Positions 39,641-49,214 of a stretch of 64,000 nt of DNA are shown piece by piece; position 1 is the stretch's first letter, and the number at the start of each line of letters is the position of its first letter. The notes under the pieces were generated by a model. That model was not told where the DNA came from. It did not search any database and worked only from the letters and a program-made list of their open reading frames with translations. The stretch is from positions 124,001 through 188,000 of the forward strand of contig NZ_FOQH01000011.1 in NCBI RefSeq assembly GCF_900113695.1, written 5' to 3'. The translations under genes were made by a program, and so were the position numbers. This stretch comes from Albimonas pacifica (GTDB taxonomy: Bacteria; Pseudomonadota; Alphaproteobacteria; Rhodobacterales; Rhodobacteraceae).

Positions 39641-40180
39641 TCAGCCCAGCGGAATTTCCAGCAACTCCCGGTAGATCGGCCCGTCCGGACCCAGGTCCGA
39701 ACGGTAGAGCACCGCGGCCGCCGGCCGGAACGGCGCGGCCGCGAACCCGGCGTTGCGCGCCAGCCAGCGCGCCAGCCCCTCGCCCGCCGGGGCGCGGGTC
39801 GAGAAGCGCGCGACCGTGACATGGGGCGTGAAGCGCGCGTGCGGCAGCTCCAGCCCGCCGCGCCGGCAGGCCCGGCGAATCGCGTCCCGCAGGCCCGACA
39901 GCGCCGGGTCCGCCTTCACCTCGACATGGGCCGAGCGCGGCCGCCCGGCGCCGAAGGCGCCCACGCCCCGCAGCTCGACCGTGGGGGCGGGGGGCGCGAG
40001 CGATTCGAACTCCACCGCCACGTCCTCCAGCAGCTCCGGGCGCCGCTCGCCGAGGAAGGCGAGCGTCAGGTGCAGGTTCTCCCCGTCGACGGGGCGGCCC
40101 TCGTCGACATCCTCGCCCAGCTCTTCCAGGCGCTCGCGCAGGGGGTCGGGGATCGGCAGGGCGACGAAGGCGCGGATCAT
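39641..40180 (-). CDS. thpR: RNA 2',3'-cyclic phosphodiesterase (2H family)
   Basis: A 179-residue 2H phosphoesterase, formerly called 2'-5' RNA ligase. The two catalytic HxT motifs are HLTLAFLG (near residue 37) and HVTVARF (near 121). ThpR opens 2',3'-cyclic phosphate RNA ends to 2'-phosphates. The N-terminus MIRAFVALPIPDPLRERL is the usual start. Upstream ribosome site is weak. It is alone on the minus strand between the small ORF and the epoxide hydrolase gene. Confidence 0.92.
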   Translation of the reverse strand: MIRAFVALPIPDPLRERLEELGEDVDEGRPVDGENLHLTLAFLGERRPELLEDVAVEFESLAPPAPTVELRGVGAFGAGRPRSAHVEVKADPALSGLRDAIRRACRRGGLELPHARFTPHVTVARFSTRAPAGEGLARWLARNAGFAAAPFRPAAAVLYRSDLGPDGPIYRELLEIPLG

Positions 40181-40372
40181 GGGCGGGTCCCGGCGTCGGG
40201 CGGCTGGCGACGGATCGGCGGGGCCGCGGCCCCGGCCCCCGCACTGAACCCCGCCCCTCCCCCGCGATCAAGCCCGACGCCGCGTCCGCGAGAGGCTTGA
40301 GGCCGCCCTGCCCGCGGTCCAATGTCGTCGCGACGCGAAACGGACGCCCGACGTCCGATAGGGAGGAACTCG

Positions 40373-41524
40373 ATGACCGACGCGACCCGGGACGACGCCG
40401 TCGTCCCCTGGCCCATCGCCGTGCCCCAGTCCGAACTGGACGATCTTCACGCCCGCATCGACCGCACCCGCTGGCCCGAGGCCGAGCCCGCCCCCGGCGG
40501 CTGGGTCCAGGGCGCGCCGCTGGCCAAGGTGCGCGCGCTGGTCGACCACTGGCGCCACGCCTACGACTGGCGGCGGTGCGAGGCGATGCTGAACGGCTTC
40601 GGCTCCTACCGCACCGTGATCGACGGGCTCGGCTTCCACGTGATCCACGCGCGATCCCCCGTGCCGGACGCGAAGCCCCTGCTGATCACCCACGGCTGGC
40701 CCGGCTCGGTGGTCGAGTTCGCGCGCATCATCGGCCCGCTGACCGACCCCGCCGCCCATGGCGGCGATCCGCGGGACGCGTTCCACGTGATCGCGCCCTC
40801 CCTGCCCGGCTACGGCTTCTCCGACAAGCCGACCGAGACCGGCTGGGGGGTCGAGAAGATCGCCAAAGCCTGGGAGGAGCTGATGCGCCGACTGGGCTAC
40901 GACGCCTGGGTCGCGCAGGGCGGCGACTGGGGGGCGGCGGTGACCACGCAGCTCGGCCATATCCGCGCGCAGGGGCTGGAGGCGATCCACCTCAACATGC
41001 CCAGCTTCGTGCCCGAGCGGGACGATCCCAACCCCGGCCCGGCGGAGAAGCGGGCGCTGGAGCGCAACCGCGCCCATCGCCACGAGCACACCGGCTATTC
41101 CCGCATCCAGTCCACCAAGCCCCAGACGCTGGGCTATGCGCTGGTCGACAGCCCCGTCGGCCAGGCGGCCTGGATCTACGAGAAGATGCACGCCTGGACC
41201 GACAACGACGGCGATCCGGAGAGCGTGGTCTCCAAGGACGAGATGCTCGACAACATCATGATGTACTGGCTGCCGGGGGCGGGCGGCTCCTCGGCCCGGC
41301 TCTACTGGGAGAGCTTCCGCAGGCGGCCCCCGCAGGTGGACATCCCGACCATGGCGACCGTGTTCCCGCGGGAAATCGTGCCGGCCCCGCGGTCCTGGTG
41401 CGAGAAGGTCTACACCGACATCCGCCGCTGGACCGAGGTCGAGAAGGGCGGCCACTTCGCCGCCTTCGAGCAGCCGGAGATCTTCGTGCGCGAGGTGCGC
41501 GAGGCCTTCCGCCCGTTCCGCTGA
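40373..41524 (+). CDS. Epoxide hydrolase family protein (EHN-type alpha/beta hydrolase)
   Basis: A 383-residue hydrolase with the N-terminal EHN lid (residues 10-110, SELDDLHARIDRTRWPE) and an alpha/beta core. THGWPGSVVEF forms the oxyanion hole, the nucleophile Asp is in QGGDWGAAV, and the base His is in KGGHFAAFEQPE near the C-terminus, all as in microsomal-type epoxide hydrolases that make diols from epoxides. GGGAGGA before the ATG at 40373 decides the start. The neighbouring LysR/LimB-type genes give no clear pathway. Confidence 0.88.
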   Translation: MTDATRDDAVVPWPIAVPQSELDDLHARIDRTRWPEAEPAPGGWVQGAPLAKVRALVDHWRHAYDWRRCEAMLNGFGSYRTVIDGLGFHVIHARSPVPDAKPLLITHGWPGSVVEFARIIGPLTDPAAHGGDPRDAFHVIAPSLPGYGFSDKPTETGWGVEKIAKAWEELMRRLGYDAWVAQGGDWGAAVTTQLGHIRAQGLEAIHLNMPSFVPERDDPNPGPAEKRALERNRAHRHEHTGYSRIQSTKPQTLGYALVDSPVGQAAWIYEKMHAWTDNDGDPESVVSKDEMLDNIMMYWLPGAGGSSARLYWESFRRRPPQVDIPTMATVFPREIVPAPRSWCEKVYTDIRRWTEVEKGGHFAAFEQPEIFVREVREAFRPFR

Positions 41525-41645
41525 CGCGGGCGAAGGCGCCGCCGCCGAAGACGCCGCGCCCTGCGCCCCGCGCGCAGGGCGTTTTCATGCGCACGTCCCT
41601 TCGGGCGGCGGCGCGCGACGGCCTGCGGCCTCGCCGGGCTTGAAG

Positions 41646-41665
41646 TGTAAAACGAACGTTTTACA
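41646..41665. promoter_or_regulatory. TetR-type operator palindrome
   Basis: TGTAAAACG (41646-41654), AA, CGTTTTACA (41657-41665): a perfect 9+2+9 palindrome in an otherwise GC-rich region, 34 bases before the TetR gene. The AAACGAACGTTT core is typical of TetR-family operators, so it probably serves autorepression of the tetR-MFS pair. Confidence 0.85.
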
Positions 41666-41698
41666 TTCGGGACCACGGACGTTGCAGGAGGCCCGATC

Positions 41699-42223
41699 AT
41701 GGACACGACCGCCAGGCTGCTCGCCGCTGCGGAGCGGCTTTTCGATCGCCACGGCTACACGGCCACCGGCATGGACCGGCTGACCGAGGCGGCGGGGATG
41801 TCCTCGCGCACGCTCTACAAGCACGCCGGCGGCAAGGCCCAGCTCATGGCCCGGGTGCTGGGGGAGCGGGACCGCCGCTTCCTCGCGCGGCTGGAGGTGA
41901 GGCGCGTCGATGCGCTTTTCGCGGCGCTGGGCGACTGGCTGCGGGTCGAGGGGAGCCGCGGCTGCCTGTTCCTGCGCGCCCGCGCCGAGACCGGCGGCGA
42001 CGCGCCCGAGATCGCCGAGGCCGTCGCCGCCCACAAGGAGGCGTTCCGACGCCGCGTGGCCGAGGTGGTCGCCGCGGACCTGGGCCGCGAGGACCCGGAG
42101 CTGGCCGAGCAGATCCTGATCCTGTTCGAGGGCGCGGCCCATGCCGCCGTCTACCGGGGTCCCGAGGCGGCGGAGGCCGCGCGCGCGGCGGCCGCGACCC
42201 TCCTGCAGGGCGCGCGACGATGA
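41699..42223 (+). CDS. TetR family transcriptional regulator
   Basis: A 174-residue repressor. Residues 5-50 form the TetR DNA-binding domain (LLAAAERLFDRHGYTATGM and SSRTLYKHAGGKAQL); the rest is a helical ligand-binding domain. AGGAGGCCC precedes the ATG. Its stop overlaps the start of the MFS gene (ATGA), so the two are co-translated, and the palindrome at 41646 gives the likely operator. It probably senses the compound exported by the MFS protein. Confidence 0.92.
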   Translation: MDTTARLLAAAERLFDRHGYTATGMDRLTEAAGMSSRTLYKHAGGKAQLMARVLGERDRRFLARLEVRRVDALFAALGDWLRVEGSRGCLFLRARAETGGDAPEIAEAVAAHKEAFRRRVAEVVAADLGREDPELAEQILILFEGAAHAAVYRGPEAAEAARAAAATLLQGARR

Positions 42224-43365
42224 GCCCCGCCCTGCGCATCGGCGCCACGGGCTTCGCCCTGATCGCGGTCTGCTACGGCTTCGCCCGCTTCGCCTTCGGC
42301 CTGTTCCTGCCCGGCATCGACGCCGAGCTGGGGCTGGGGCCGTCGTTGGGGGGCGCGATCTCCGGCGGGGCCTTCGGGGGCTATTGCCTGTCCATCGTGG
42401 TCTCGGCGGCGCTGACCGAGCGGCTCGGCGGCCGGGCGGTGGGCGTGGGGGCGGCGCTGGTCGCGGCGATCGGCATGGCGGGGATCGCGCTGGCGCCCTC
42501 GGCGGGGCTGCTGGCGGCGGCGGTGATCGTGGCGGGGACCAGCGCCGGCCTCGCCTCGCCGCCGATGGCCGCGGCGGTGGCGGCGGCCGTGCGGCGGGAG
42601 CGGCGGGACCTGGTGAACACCGCGATCAATGCCGGGGCCGGCGCGGGGGTGGCGTTGTGCGGGCCCGCGGCCCTGCTGTTCGCCGGGCAGTGGCGGCTGG
42701 GCTTCGGGGCCTTCGCCGTCGTGGCGCTGGCGCTGGCCGCGGCGGCCGCGGCGGCGCTGCCGGGATCGGTTGCGGGCGAAGGCGGGCGGGCCCGGTTCCG
42801 GCCGCCGCTGACCGGCGCGGCGGCGCGGCTGGTCGGGGCGGCCCTGCTGATGGGGGCGGCGAGCACCGCGGTGTGGTCCTTCGGCGGCCAGCTGGTCGCC
42901 CAGCGGCTGGGCTGGGAGGCGGCGGGGACGGGCCTGCTGTGGACCTGCCTCGGCGCGGGCGGTCTCGCAGGGGCCTGGGCGGGGTCGCTGATCGGCCGCT
43001 TCGGCCTCGACCGCCTGCACCGGACGGCGCTTTGGGCGATGGCAGCGGGCGTGATCGCCGTCGGCTGGGGGACTGCGGCGGCGGCGGTCCTGCTCGGCGC
43101 GGCGGCCTTCGGCGCGGCCTATGTGACGCTGACGGGGGTCTATCTGGTCTGGGGCGCGCGGGCGGCGCCCGAGCGGCCGGCGACCGGGCTGACGGTCGGC
43201 TTCCTCGCCATCGCGGTGGGGCAGACCGCCGGCGCGCCGGTCTTCGGGCTGGCGATGGAGACGTTCGGCCCGCAGGCGGCGGCGGCCGGCTTCGCCGCGC
43301 TGGCCCTGCTCGCCGGCCTCCCCCGGTCGCGCCGGGCGGGGCTCGCGGCGCCGGCCGGGTCCTAG
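42220..43365 (+). CDS. MFS transporter, YbfB/YjiJ-like
   Basis: A 381-residue transporter with about 11-12 hydrophobic helices. The N-terminal CYGFARFAFGLFLPGIDAEL resembles the YbfB/YjiJ branch of the major facilitator superfamily. It starts four bases inside the TetR gene, which suggests an inducible exporter. At the 3' end its stop codon overlaps the stop of the convergent antiporter gene in the shared tetranucleotide CTAG (43362-43365). Confidence 0.88.
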   Translation: MSPALRIGATGFALIAVCYGFARFAFGLFLPGIDAELGLGPSLGGAISGGAFGGYCLSIVVSAALTERLGGRAVGVGAALVAAIGMAGIALAPSAGLLAAAVIVAGTSAGLASPPMAAAVAAAVRRERRDLVNTAINAGAGAGVALCGPAALLFAGQWRLGFGAFAVVALALAAAAAAALPGSVAGEGGRARFRPPLTGAAARLVGAALLMGAASTAVWSFGGQLVAQRLGWEAAGTGLLWTCLGAGGLAGAWAGSLIGRFGLDRLHRTALWAMAAGVIAVGWGTAAAAVLLGAAAFGAAYVTLTGVYLVWGARAAPERPATGLTVGFLAIAVGQTAGAPVFGLAMETFGPQAAAAGFAALALLAGLPRSRRAGLAAPAGS

Positions 43366-44576
43366 CCGCCCAGCCGCGGGCCCCAGCGCCGGGCGGCGGG
43401 GGCGGCGCTGGCCCCGTGCAGCAGGGCCGAGACCGCCACCGCCAGCCCCGCGACCGCCAGGATGTCGTCGCCGTGCGAGAGGCTGCGCCCCTCCACCGCC
43501 ACCAGCGCGAAGAGCGCGGTGGCGAGGCCCCGCGGCCCGAACCAGCCCAGGAACAGCCGGGCGCGGGGCGGCGCGTCGGTTCCCGTCAGCGACAGCCAGA
43601 TCGCCAGCGGCCGCACGACGAAGAGCGAGACGAGCACCAGCGCCGCCTCCTCCCACCCCGCCCGGTCGAAGGCCTGGGGCAGCATCGAGGTTCCGATCAG
43701 CACGAAGGCGGCGAGCACCAGCACCTGCCCCTCGCCGTCCAGGAACTCGGCCAGGAAGCCCCGCGGCGGCGCCCGGGGGCCGGTGACCGCCAGCGCGCCG
43801 CCGAAGCCGAGCCCGGCGGTGAAGCTGGCGACGAAGGCGTTGCCGCCCACGGCCTCGGCCGCGAAGTAGGCGAAGGCGACGATGGCGAGCGCGGCGATGC
43901 CCTCGGATTCCTCCTGCGGCCAGCTCCGTGCGCGCGCGAGGCCGAGCAGGACCCCGCCCGCCACGCCCGCGCCCAGGCCCGCCGCGGCGCCGAAGCCGAT
44001 CTGGGCGGCCATGAAGCGCAGGAAGTCCGCGACGCCGATCGAGGCCGAGCTTTCGGCCGCCCCGGCGAGCGTCGCGAACAGCAGGACCAGCGGCAGGGCG
44101 AGCCCGTCGTTCAGCCCGCTCTCGACCACCAGCGCGCGGCGCACCCGCTCGGGCAGCAGGGGGGAGGTGGCGACGGCCTGGCCCAGGGCGGCGTCGGTGG
44201 GCGCGAGGATCGCGGCGACGAGCGCCGCCTCCAGCAGCGGCCAGCCGGGCAGCAGCAGGGCGCCCGCGGCGAAGCCGAGGCCCACCGACAGCGGCAGGCC
44301 CAGCGCCAGCATCCGGGCCGGCCACCGGTGGGCGCGCACCAGGGCGCGCGCGTCGGTGCGCGTGGCGTCCGAGAACAGCACCACCGCCAACGCGATCTCG
44401 GCCACGATGTCGAGCCGCGCGTCGAGCGCCCGCGGCGCGAGCCCCACGCTCCACAGCCCCAGCCCCAGCGCCAGGCAGATCACCGGCATGGTCAGCGGCG
44501 TCTCGGCCAGCCGCCGCGCGGTGGCGGCGTAGGCGAAGATCCCCAGGGCGAGGATCAGCATGGTCGGCTCGTGCAT
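43362..44576 (-). CDS. Cation:proton antiporter, CPA1/NhaP type
   Basis: A 404-residue inner-membrane antiporter with about 12 helices. The ion-path motif AAILAPTDAALGQAV (near residue 145) and the ESGLNDGLALPL motif (near 168), with its conserved Asn-Asp, define Na+/H+ exchangers of the CPA1 family; WFGPRGLATALFALV is the conserved late helix. It probably exports Na+ or K+ against protons. GGAAGGGGG precedes the ATG at 44576. It is tail-to-tail with the MFS gene. Confidence 0.88.
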   Translation of the reverse strand: MHEPTMLILALGIFAYAATARRLAETPLTMPVICLALGLGLWSVGLAPRALDARLDIVAEIALAVVLFSDATRTDARALVRAHRWPARMLALGLPLSVGLGFAAGALLLPGWPLLEAALVAAILAPTDAALGQAVATSPLLPERVRRALVVESGLNDGLALPLVLLFATLAGAAESSASIGVADFLRFMAAQIGFGAAAGLGAGVAGGVLLGLARARSWPQEESEGIAALAIVAFAYFAAEAVGGNAFVASFTAGLGFGGALAVTGPRAPPRGFLAEFLDGEGQVLVLAAFVLIGTSMLPQAFDRAGWEEAALVLVSLFVVRPLAIWLSLTGTDAPPRARLFLGWFGPRGLATALFALVAVEGRSLSHGDDILAVAGLAVAVSALLHGASAAPAARRWGPRLGG

Positions 44577-44760
44577 GTCGCCCCCTTCCGCGGCCGGCGG
44601 GGCGCCGGCGCGGGAACAGGGAACGACGGCGGGGCGAGGGGCGCAAGAGGGGGGGGGAGCGGGTCGCGCCGCCGCGGACCGCTGGGCGCATTTCAATGCG
44701 CCGTGGCCGAAGGCAGCGGAAATGGCGCATCGACCGCCCCGCGGGGCGCCCGCCACGCGA

Positions 44761-44790
44761 AAGGGCCGGGGCGTCGCCGCCCCGGCCCTT
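44761..44790 (-). terminator. Strong hairpin after the RTX nuclease gene
   Basis: AAGGGCCGGGGCG (44761-44773) pairs perfectly with CGCCCCGGCCCTT (44778-44790) around a four-base loop, 24 bases beyond the stop at 44814. On the minus strand CTTTCG forms the end. Confidence 0.8.
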
Positions 44791-44813
44791 CCGGATCGCG
44801 AGATCGCCCGGGA

Positions 44814-47800
44814 TCAGGCGAAGAACAGGTCGTCCGCGCTCAGCGCGTCGAAGTCGTCCGAGGCGACCTTGGCCACCTTGTCGTTGTCGACTCGCACCCA
44901 GGCGAAGTCCTTCTTCTTGTGGACCTTGAAGGACACGTCCTCGAGCCCGACGGAGGCGTCGAAGCCCTCCACCCGGATCAGGTCGACGCCGGCCTCGAAG
45001 TCGGCCAGCTCGTCCCAGCCGCCCTTGCGCTGGACCACGAAGACGTCCTCGCCGCCGCCGCCGATCATCAGGTCCTTGCCCAGGCCCCCGACCAGCAGGT
45101 CGTCGCCCGCGCCGCCGCGCAGCTCGTCCTTGCCGCGGCCGCCGTAGAGCTCGTCGTTCCCGCCGAGGCCCTTGAGCAGGTCCTTGCCGTTGCGCCCGTA
45201 GATGAAGTCGTCGCCCGCGGTTCCGACAAGCTCCTGCTTGCCGTTCCCGCCCACGATCCGCTCGCCCGGCACGAAGCCGAAGTCGAACAGCGCCAGCACC
45301 GGGTCGTGGTCCGAGGCCTGCTCGGCCTGGTCGGCGTTGACGTGGACATAGTCCACCTCGACCCCGCCCAGCAGGTTGGCGGTCGCGAGGATATGGTCCA
45401 GCGCCTGCGCGTTGCCGTCGAAGATGTAGGACCACACGTCCTGCGGGTCCGCGAACTCGGCCAGATGCGTCAGCACCTTGTCGAGACCGGTCCCGGCGAG
45501 ATCCTCGGCCACCTCGTCGGTGAACTCGAAGGTGTTGAGGTCGCCCAGCACCACCACCTTCGCGTCCGGATCGGCCGCCACGATGGCGTCCACCACCTCG
45601 TTGACCGCCTTGGCCGCGGCCTCGCGGTCGGCCTCGCCGCCCTGCTCGAAGGGCTGCTCGGCGCCGAAGATCGGGTCGGAGCCGGAGCGCGAGGGGAAGT
45701 GGTTGTTGATCAGCGTGATCTCTTCGCCCTGGAAGCGGAAGGTCGCCAGCAGCGGCTCCCGCGTGCCCGCGAAGGCGTCGGGGTCCGTGACGCCGTAGGC
45801 GGCGAGCGCCTCGGCGTCCAGCGTCTGCGAGGCGACCAGCTCCACCCGCTCGGCGTTGTAGAGATAGGCGTTGCGGATGTTGCCGCCCGGGACGCCGCCG
45901 TGGCTCTGCTCGACGCCGTAGTCGCTGTCGATGAAGCTGTAGGTCGGCCCGCCCAGCGCGGCGATGGCGTCGACGAGGGCCTGGAGCGTCTCGTCCGCCG
46001 CCACGATCCCGTCCATCAGCCCGTCGGAGACGCCGGAATTGTCCTGGATCTCCTGCAGCCCGAGGATGTCGGGCGCGTTCAGGTTCTCCACGATCTGCCG
46101 GGCGAGCGCCAGGATCTGGGCCGCGTCGTCGTCGTCCGAGTCCCCCGTCCCCGTGGCCGAGGTCAGGTTGAGCACGTTGAAGGTCGCCACCGACAGCTTG
46201 TCGCCGCCGCCCGCGAGGCTGGAGACCTCGGGGGCGTTGTCCGAGGGCGCCTCGACCGTGAACGCGTCGGTCACGGCGATCTGGTAATTGCCGAAGTCGT
46301 AGCCCACCACGCCGGTGACGTCCGACAGCGCGTCGCCCACGTTCAGGGTCGGCGCCTCGAAGCCCTCGGGCAGCAGGCCGCCGTCGTACTGGATCTGGAT
46401 CCGCTCGGGGTTCAGGTCGCCGTAGCCGTCGGCGTCGGCGTTGATCTGCAGGACGCCGCGGTCGGTCAGGCCCGGCGTCGTGCCCTCGCCCTCGTCCGAG
46501 ACCACCCAGGTCTCGTCGAAGCGGTTGGTCGGCGCGATCACCGCGCCGCCCTCGACGGTCACCCGCATGCCCTCCAGGCTCTCCCAGAAGTCGATGGCGT
46601 CCGTCGCCGGGTCGAAGTCGACGGCGTCCTCGTTGAGGTTCACCGGCAGCTCGTCCTCGGAGATGATCTGCGAGGGGATCGGCCGGCCGTTCTGGCCCAC
46701 CACGATGGCGGCCGGCAGCGCGTTGCCCGAAGAGAGGACCTCGACCGTCGGCGAGGTCAGCTCGGTCAGGGCGAGGTTGCCCGCGCCCGCGACATACTCG
46801 GTCACCGTGCCGGTCACCGCCGCCTCGTCGCCCACGACGACCGAGGGCGCGCCGCCGGTGAAGACGAAGATCGCGTCCGAGGTCGCGTCGTCGCCGTCGC
46901 CGGTCGGGTCCTGCAGGTAGAAGCCGTTCGTGTCGACCGCGGTGACGATGCCGGTGGTCTTCACCGTCATCCCCTCGAAGGCCGACATGTGCCCGGCGCC
47001 CTGGATCTGCCCGATAGAGGCCTCGTCCGGAAGCAGGTTGAACAGCATCGTGGTGCCCGAGACCTCATAGGAGACCGCGATCTGGGCGAAGCCCGTGGCG
47101 CTCTGCTCCTGGGGGATGAACTCGATCACCTCGGGGTTCAGGTTGCCGTTGCCGAAGCCGGGCATGTAGTCGACCAGCGACACGTCCGCGGGGTCGGTGA
47201 TGTCCATCACGAACACGCCCGAGTCCCGCTCCAGCCCGATGAAGGCGAAGGTCTTGCCGTAGGCCTGGCCGATTTCGATGGCCTCGGGCTCCGGCCCCTT
47301 GGCGTCGGAGCGGTTCTCCCCCTCCTCGCCGTCGTCGTCGTTGAAGCGCTCGGGGTAGTTGGCGGCGATGAAGGTCTCGAACAGCGAGCCCGAGTCGTAG
47401 ACCAGCGTCCCGTCCTCGGCGAAGATCGAGAACGAGCGGGTGTTGAGCGCGTGCAGGACGTCGATGTCCCCGTCGCCGTCGGTGTCGCCGTCCACGGTCG
47501 AGACCGCCAGCCGCTCCAGCCCCGCGGTGTCGACGGAGGGGTCGATCAGCCCGTCCTCGAGCAGGGAGCCGACGCGGGCGCTGTCGAAGCCGCGGTCGTC
47601 GCCCTCGTTCGCCGTGACGAAGTAGGTCTGGCCGCCCGCCTCGTAGGAGGCGATGGCGTCGGGCATGAACAGGCCGACGAGATCGTCGAAATTCTCGAGC
47701 TCGATCACGCCGTTGTCGTTGGCGTCGAGCTCGTTTCCGGGGGCGGAGAAGTCGCGCGTGCCCAGCCCGATCACCTCGGTGATGGTCATCGAGGCGATGT

Positions 47801-49214
47801 CGAGCACCGCCACCGCGTTGTTCTCCTGCAGCGTCACGAAGGCCGTCGACCCGTCGGGCGAGAGCGCGATGTACTCCGGCTCCATGTCCAGCGCGAAGTT
47901 CACGCCGGGGGCGATGCGCACGCCATTGTCGCGCGCCAGGTCCTCGAAGCCGTTGAAGGCGATGAAGTCGAGGATCGTGCTCGCCGGCGCGGCCGGGTCG
48001 GTCACGTCGATCACGGCGACCGTGCCCAGCGGGTCGTCGTCGTTGTCGCTCTCCTCGTTCTTCTCGCCCTCGCCGGCGACGAGGATCTGCGTGCCGTCGT
48101 CGGTGAAGGTCAGCATGTCGGGCAGGTTGCCCACGTCGGCGGTCGAGATCAGGGCGCCGGTCTCGGCGTCGAAGATCGCCACGAACCCGGGCTGGGAGAC
48201 CATGGTGGTCTCGCCGAAGATCGTCATCTCGACCGGCGCGCGGGCGATGGCCGCCGCGATCAGGCCGTTCTTGATGTCGACCGACTGCACGCCCGCATAG
48301 CCCTCGAGCGCGGTCAGGTCGATGGACAGCAGCAGCGAGCCGTCGGCCGCGTCGAGCACGTCGACGGAGTCGTTCTCGCCGTTGGTCAGCGCCAGCTTGC
48401 CGGCGTCGAACTGCACGACCTCCGAACCGCCCTCGCCGACGCCCGAGTCATGGCGCCACACGGGCGCGAGGCGCACGGACCCCGAGGGGGTCGGCGCCTC
48501 GATGCCCGCGCCCGGCTGCTCGATGGTCGCGCCGGAGCGGACCACGATGTTCTGGAAGGCGAAGGCCTCGGACCCGCCGTCGGTGGCGCCGCGGAAGGTG
48601 AGCGTGAGCTGCGAGCCGGTCCCCTCGATGGCCTTGGCGAACTGGGTCAGCTCGTTCGAGAGCGCGATGCCCTCCACCGTCAGCGGGTCGTCGAGCGCGA
48701 TCTCGGCGCCGCCGGCGAGGCGGTAGGTCAGGGCGCCGTCCTCGTCGGCGACCGCCTCGAAGAGGGTCGTGGCCGGGCCGTCGTCGATCGAGACCTCGAA
48801 GGCGAAGGCGTCGTCCGCCTCGAAGTCGCCCATGGCGCCCAGGTCGAGGGAGACGCTCAGGTCGTCCTGCCCGGCGATGTCGAAGACCCAGGTGGCCTCG
48901 ACCTCGCCCGTGGGGTTGTCGCCGTTGACGGTGTCGGTGACGCCGAAGAACGGGTCGAGGTTGGTGTCGTCCACGATGCCCAGCGCGTCGGCCGGGAAGG
49001 TCGCCAGGCTGTCGTCCAGCACCGCGAAGGGGATCGAGGCGGAGGCGTCGCGGTCGTAGATCTGCGCCCCGTCGCCCGAGGACGAGAAGGCGTCCGTGAA
49101 GGCGTTGGCATAGGAGACCAGGTTGACGTCGGCCGCGCCGGTCAGGCTGGAGGCGACGACGGTTCCGCCGACGGCGGTGGGCGCGGACGGGGTCGGAAGG
49201 ACGGCCACGGGCAT
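44814..49214 (-). CDS. Secreted multidomain protein: choice-of-anchor I domain, ExeM/NucH-type nuclease and RTX tail
   Basis: A 1,466-residue acidic protein. In order: an N-terminal beta domain (residues about 15-200), a choice-of-anchor-I/beta-propeller-like region (about 210-700, with MEPEYIALSPDGSTAFVTLQ and TVDGDTDGDGDIDVLHAL), a nuclease-associated OB-like region (about 730-1000), an endonuclease/exonuclease/phosphatase domain (about 1005-1305) with LQEIQDN, GDLNTFEF and ASDHDPVLA, and from about 1315 RTX repeats (GGNGK, GRNGKDLLKGLGGND, GGAGDDLLVGGLGKD) that bind calcium and direct type I secretion. It probably degrades extracellular DNA. No type I exporter is in the window. I chose the ATG at 49214, with AGGGG close upstream. 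Confidence 0.88.
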   Translation of the reverse strand: MPVAVLPTPSAPTAVGGTVVASSLTGAADVNLVSYANAFTDAFSSSGDGAQIYDRDASASIPFAVLDDSLATFPADALGIVDDTNLDPFFGVTDTVNGDNPTGEVEATWVFDIAGQDDLSVSLDLGAMGDFEADDAFAFEVSIDDGPATTLFEAVADEDGALTYRLAGGAEIALDDPLTVEGIALSNELTQFAKAIEGTGSQLTLTFRGATDGGSEAFAFQNIVVRSGATIEQPGAGIEAPTPSGSVRLAPVWRHDSGVGEGGSEVVQFDAGKLALTNGENDSVDVLDAADGSLLLSIDLTALEGYAGVQSVDIKNGLIAAAIARAPVEMTIFGETTMVSQPGFVAIFDAETGALISTADVGNLPDMLTFTDDGTQILVAGEGEKNEESDNDDDPLGTVAVIDVTDPAAPASTILDFIAFNGFEDLARDNGVRIAPGVNFALDMEPEYIALSPDGSTAFVTLQENNAVAVLDIASMTITEVIGLGTRDFSAPGNELDANDNGVIELENFDDLVGLFMPDAIASYEAGGQTYFVTANEGDDRGFDSARVGSLLEDGLIDPSVDTAGLERLAVSTVDGDTDGDGDIDVLHALNTRSFSIFAEDGTLVYDSGSLFETFIAANYPERFNDDDGEEGENRSDAKGPEPEAIEIGQAYGKTFAFIGLERDSGVFVMDITDPADVSLVDYMPGFGNGNLNPEVIEFIPQEQSATGFAQIAVSYEVSGTTMLFNLLPDEASIGQIQGAGHMSAFEGMTVKTTGIVTAVDTNGFYLQDPTGDGDDATSDAIFVFTGGAPSVVVGDEAAVTGTVTEYVAGAGNLALTELTSPTVEVLSSGNALPAAIVVGQNGRPIPSQIISEDELPVNLNEDAVDFDPATDAIDFWESLEGMRVTVEGGAVIAPTNRFDETWVVSDEGEGTTPGLTDRGVLQINADADGYGDLNPERIQIQYDGGLLPEGFEAPTLNVGDALSDVTGVVGYDFGNYQIAVTDAFTVEAPSDNAPEVSSLAGGGDKLSVATFNVLNLTSATGTGDSDDDDAAQILALARQIVENLNAPDILGLQEIQDNSGVSDGLMDGIVAADETLQALVDAIAALGGPTYSFIDSDYGVEQSHGGVPGGNIRNAYLYNAERVELVASQTLDAEALAAYGVTDPDAFAGTREPLLATFRFQGEEITLINNHFPSRSGSDPIFGAEQPFEQGGEADREAAAKAVNEVVDAIVAADPDAKVVVLGDLNTFEFTDEVAEDLAGTGLDKVLTHLAEFADPQDVWSYIFDGNAQALDHILATANLLGGVEVDYVHVNADQAEQASDHDPVLALFDFGFVPGERIVGGNGKQELVGTAGDDFIYGRNGKDLLKGLGGNDELYGGRGKDELRGGAGDDLLVGGLGKDLMIGGGGEDVFVVQRKGGWDELADFEAGVDLIRVEGFDASVGLEDVSFKVHKKKDFAWVRVDNDKVAKVASDDFDALSADDLFFA

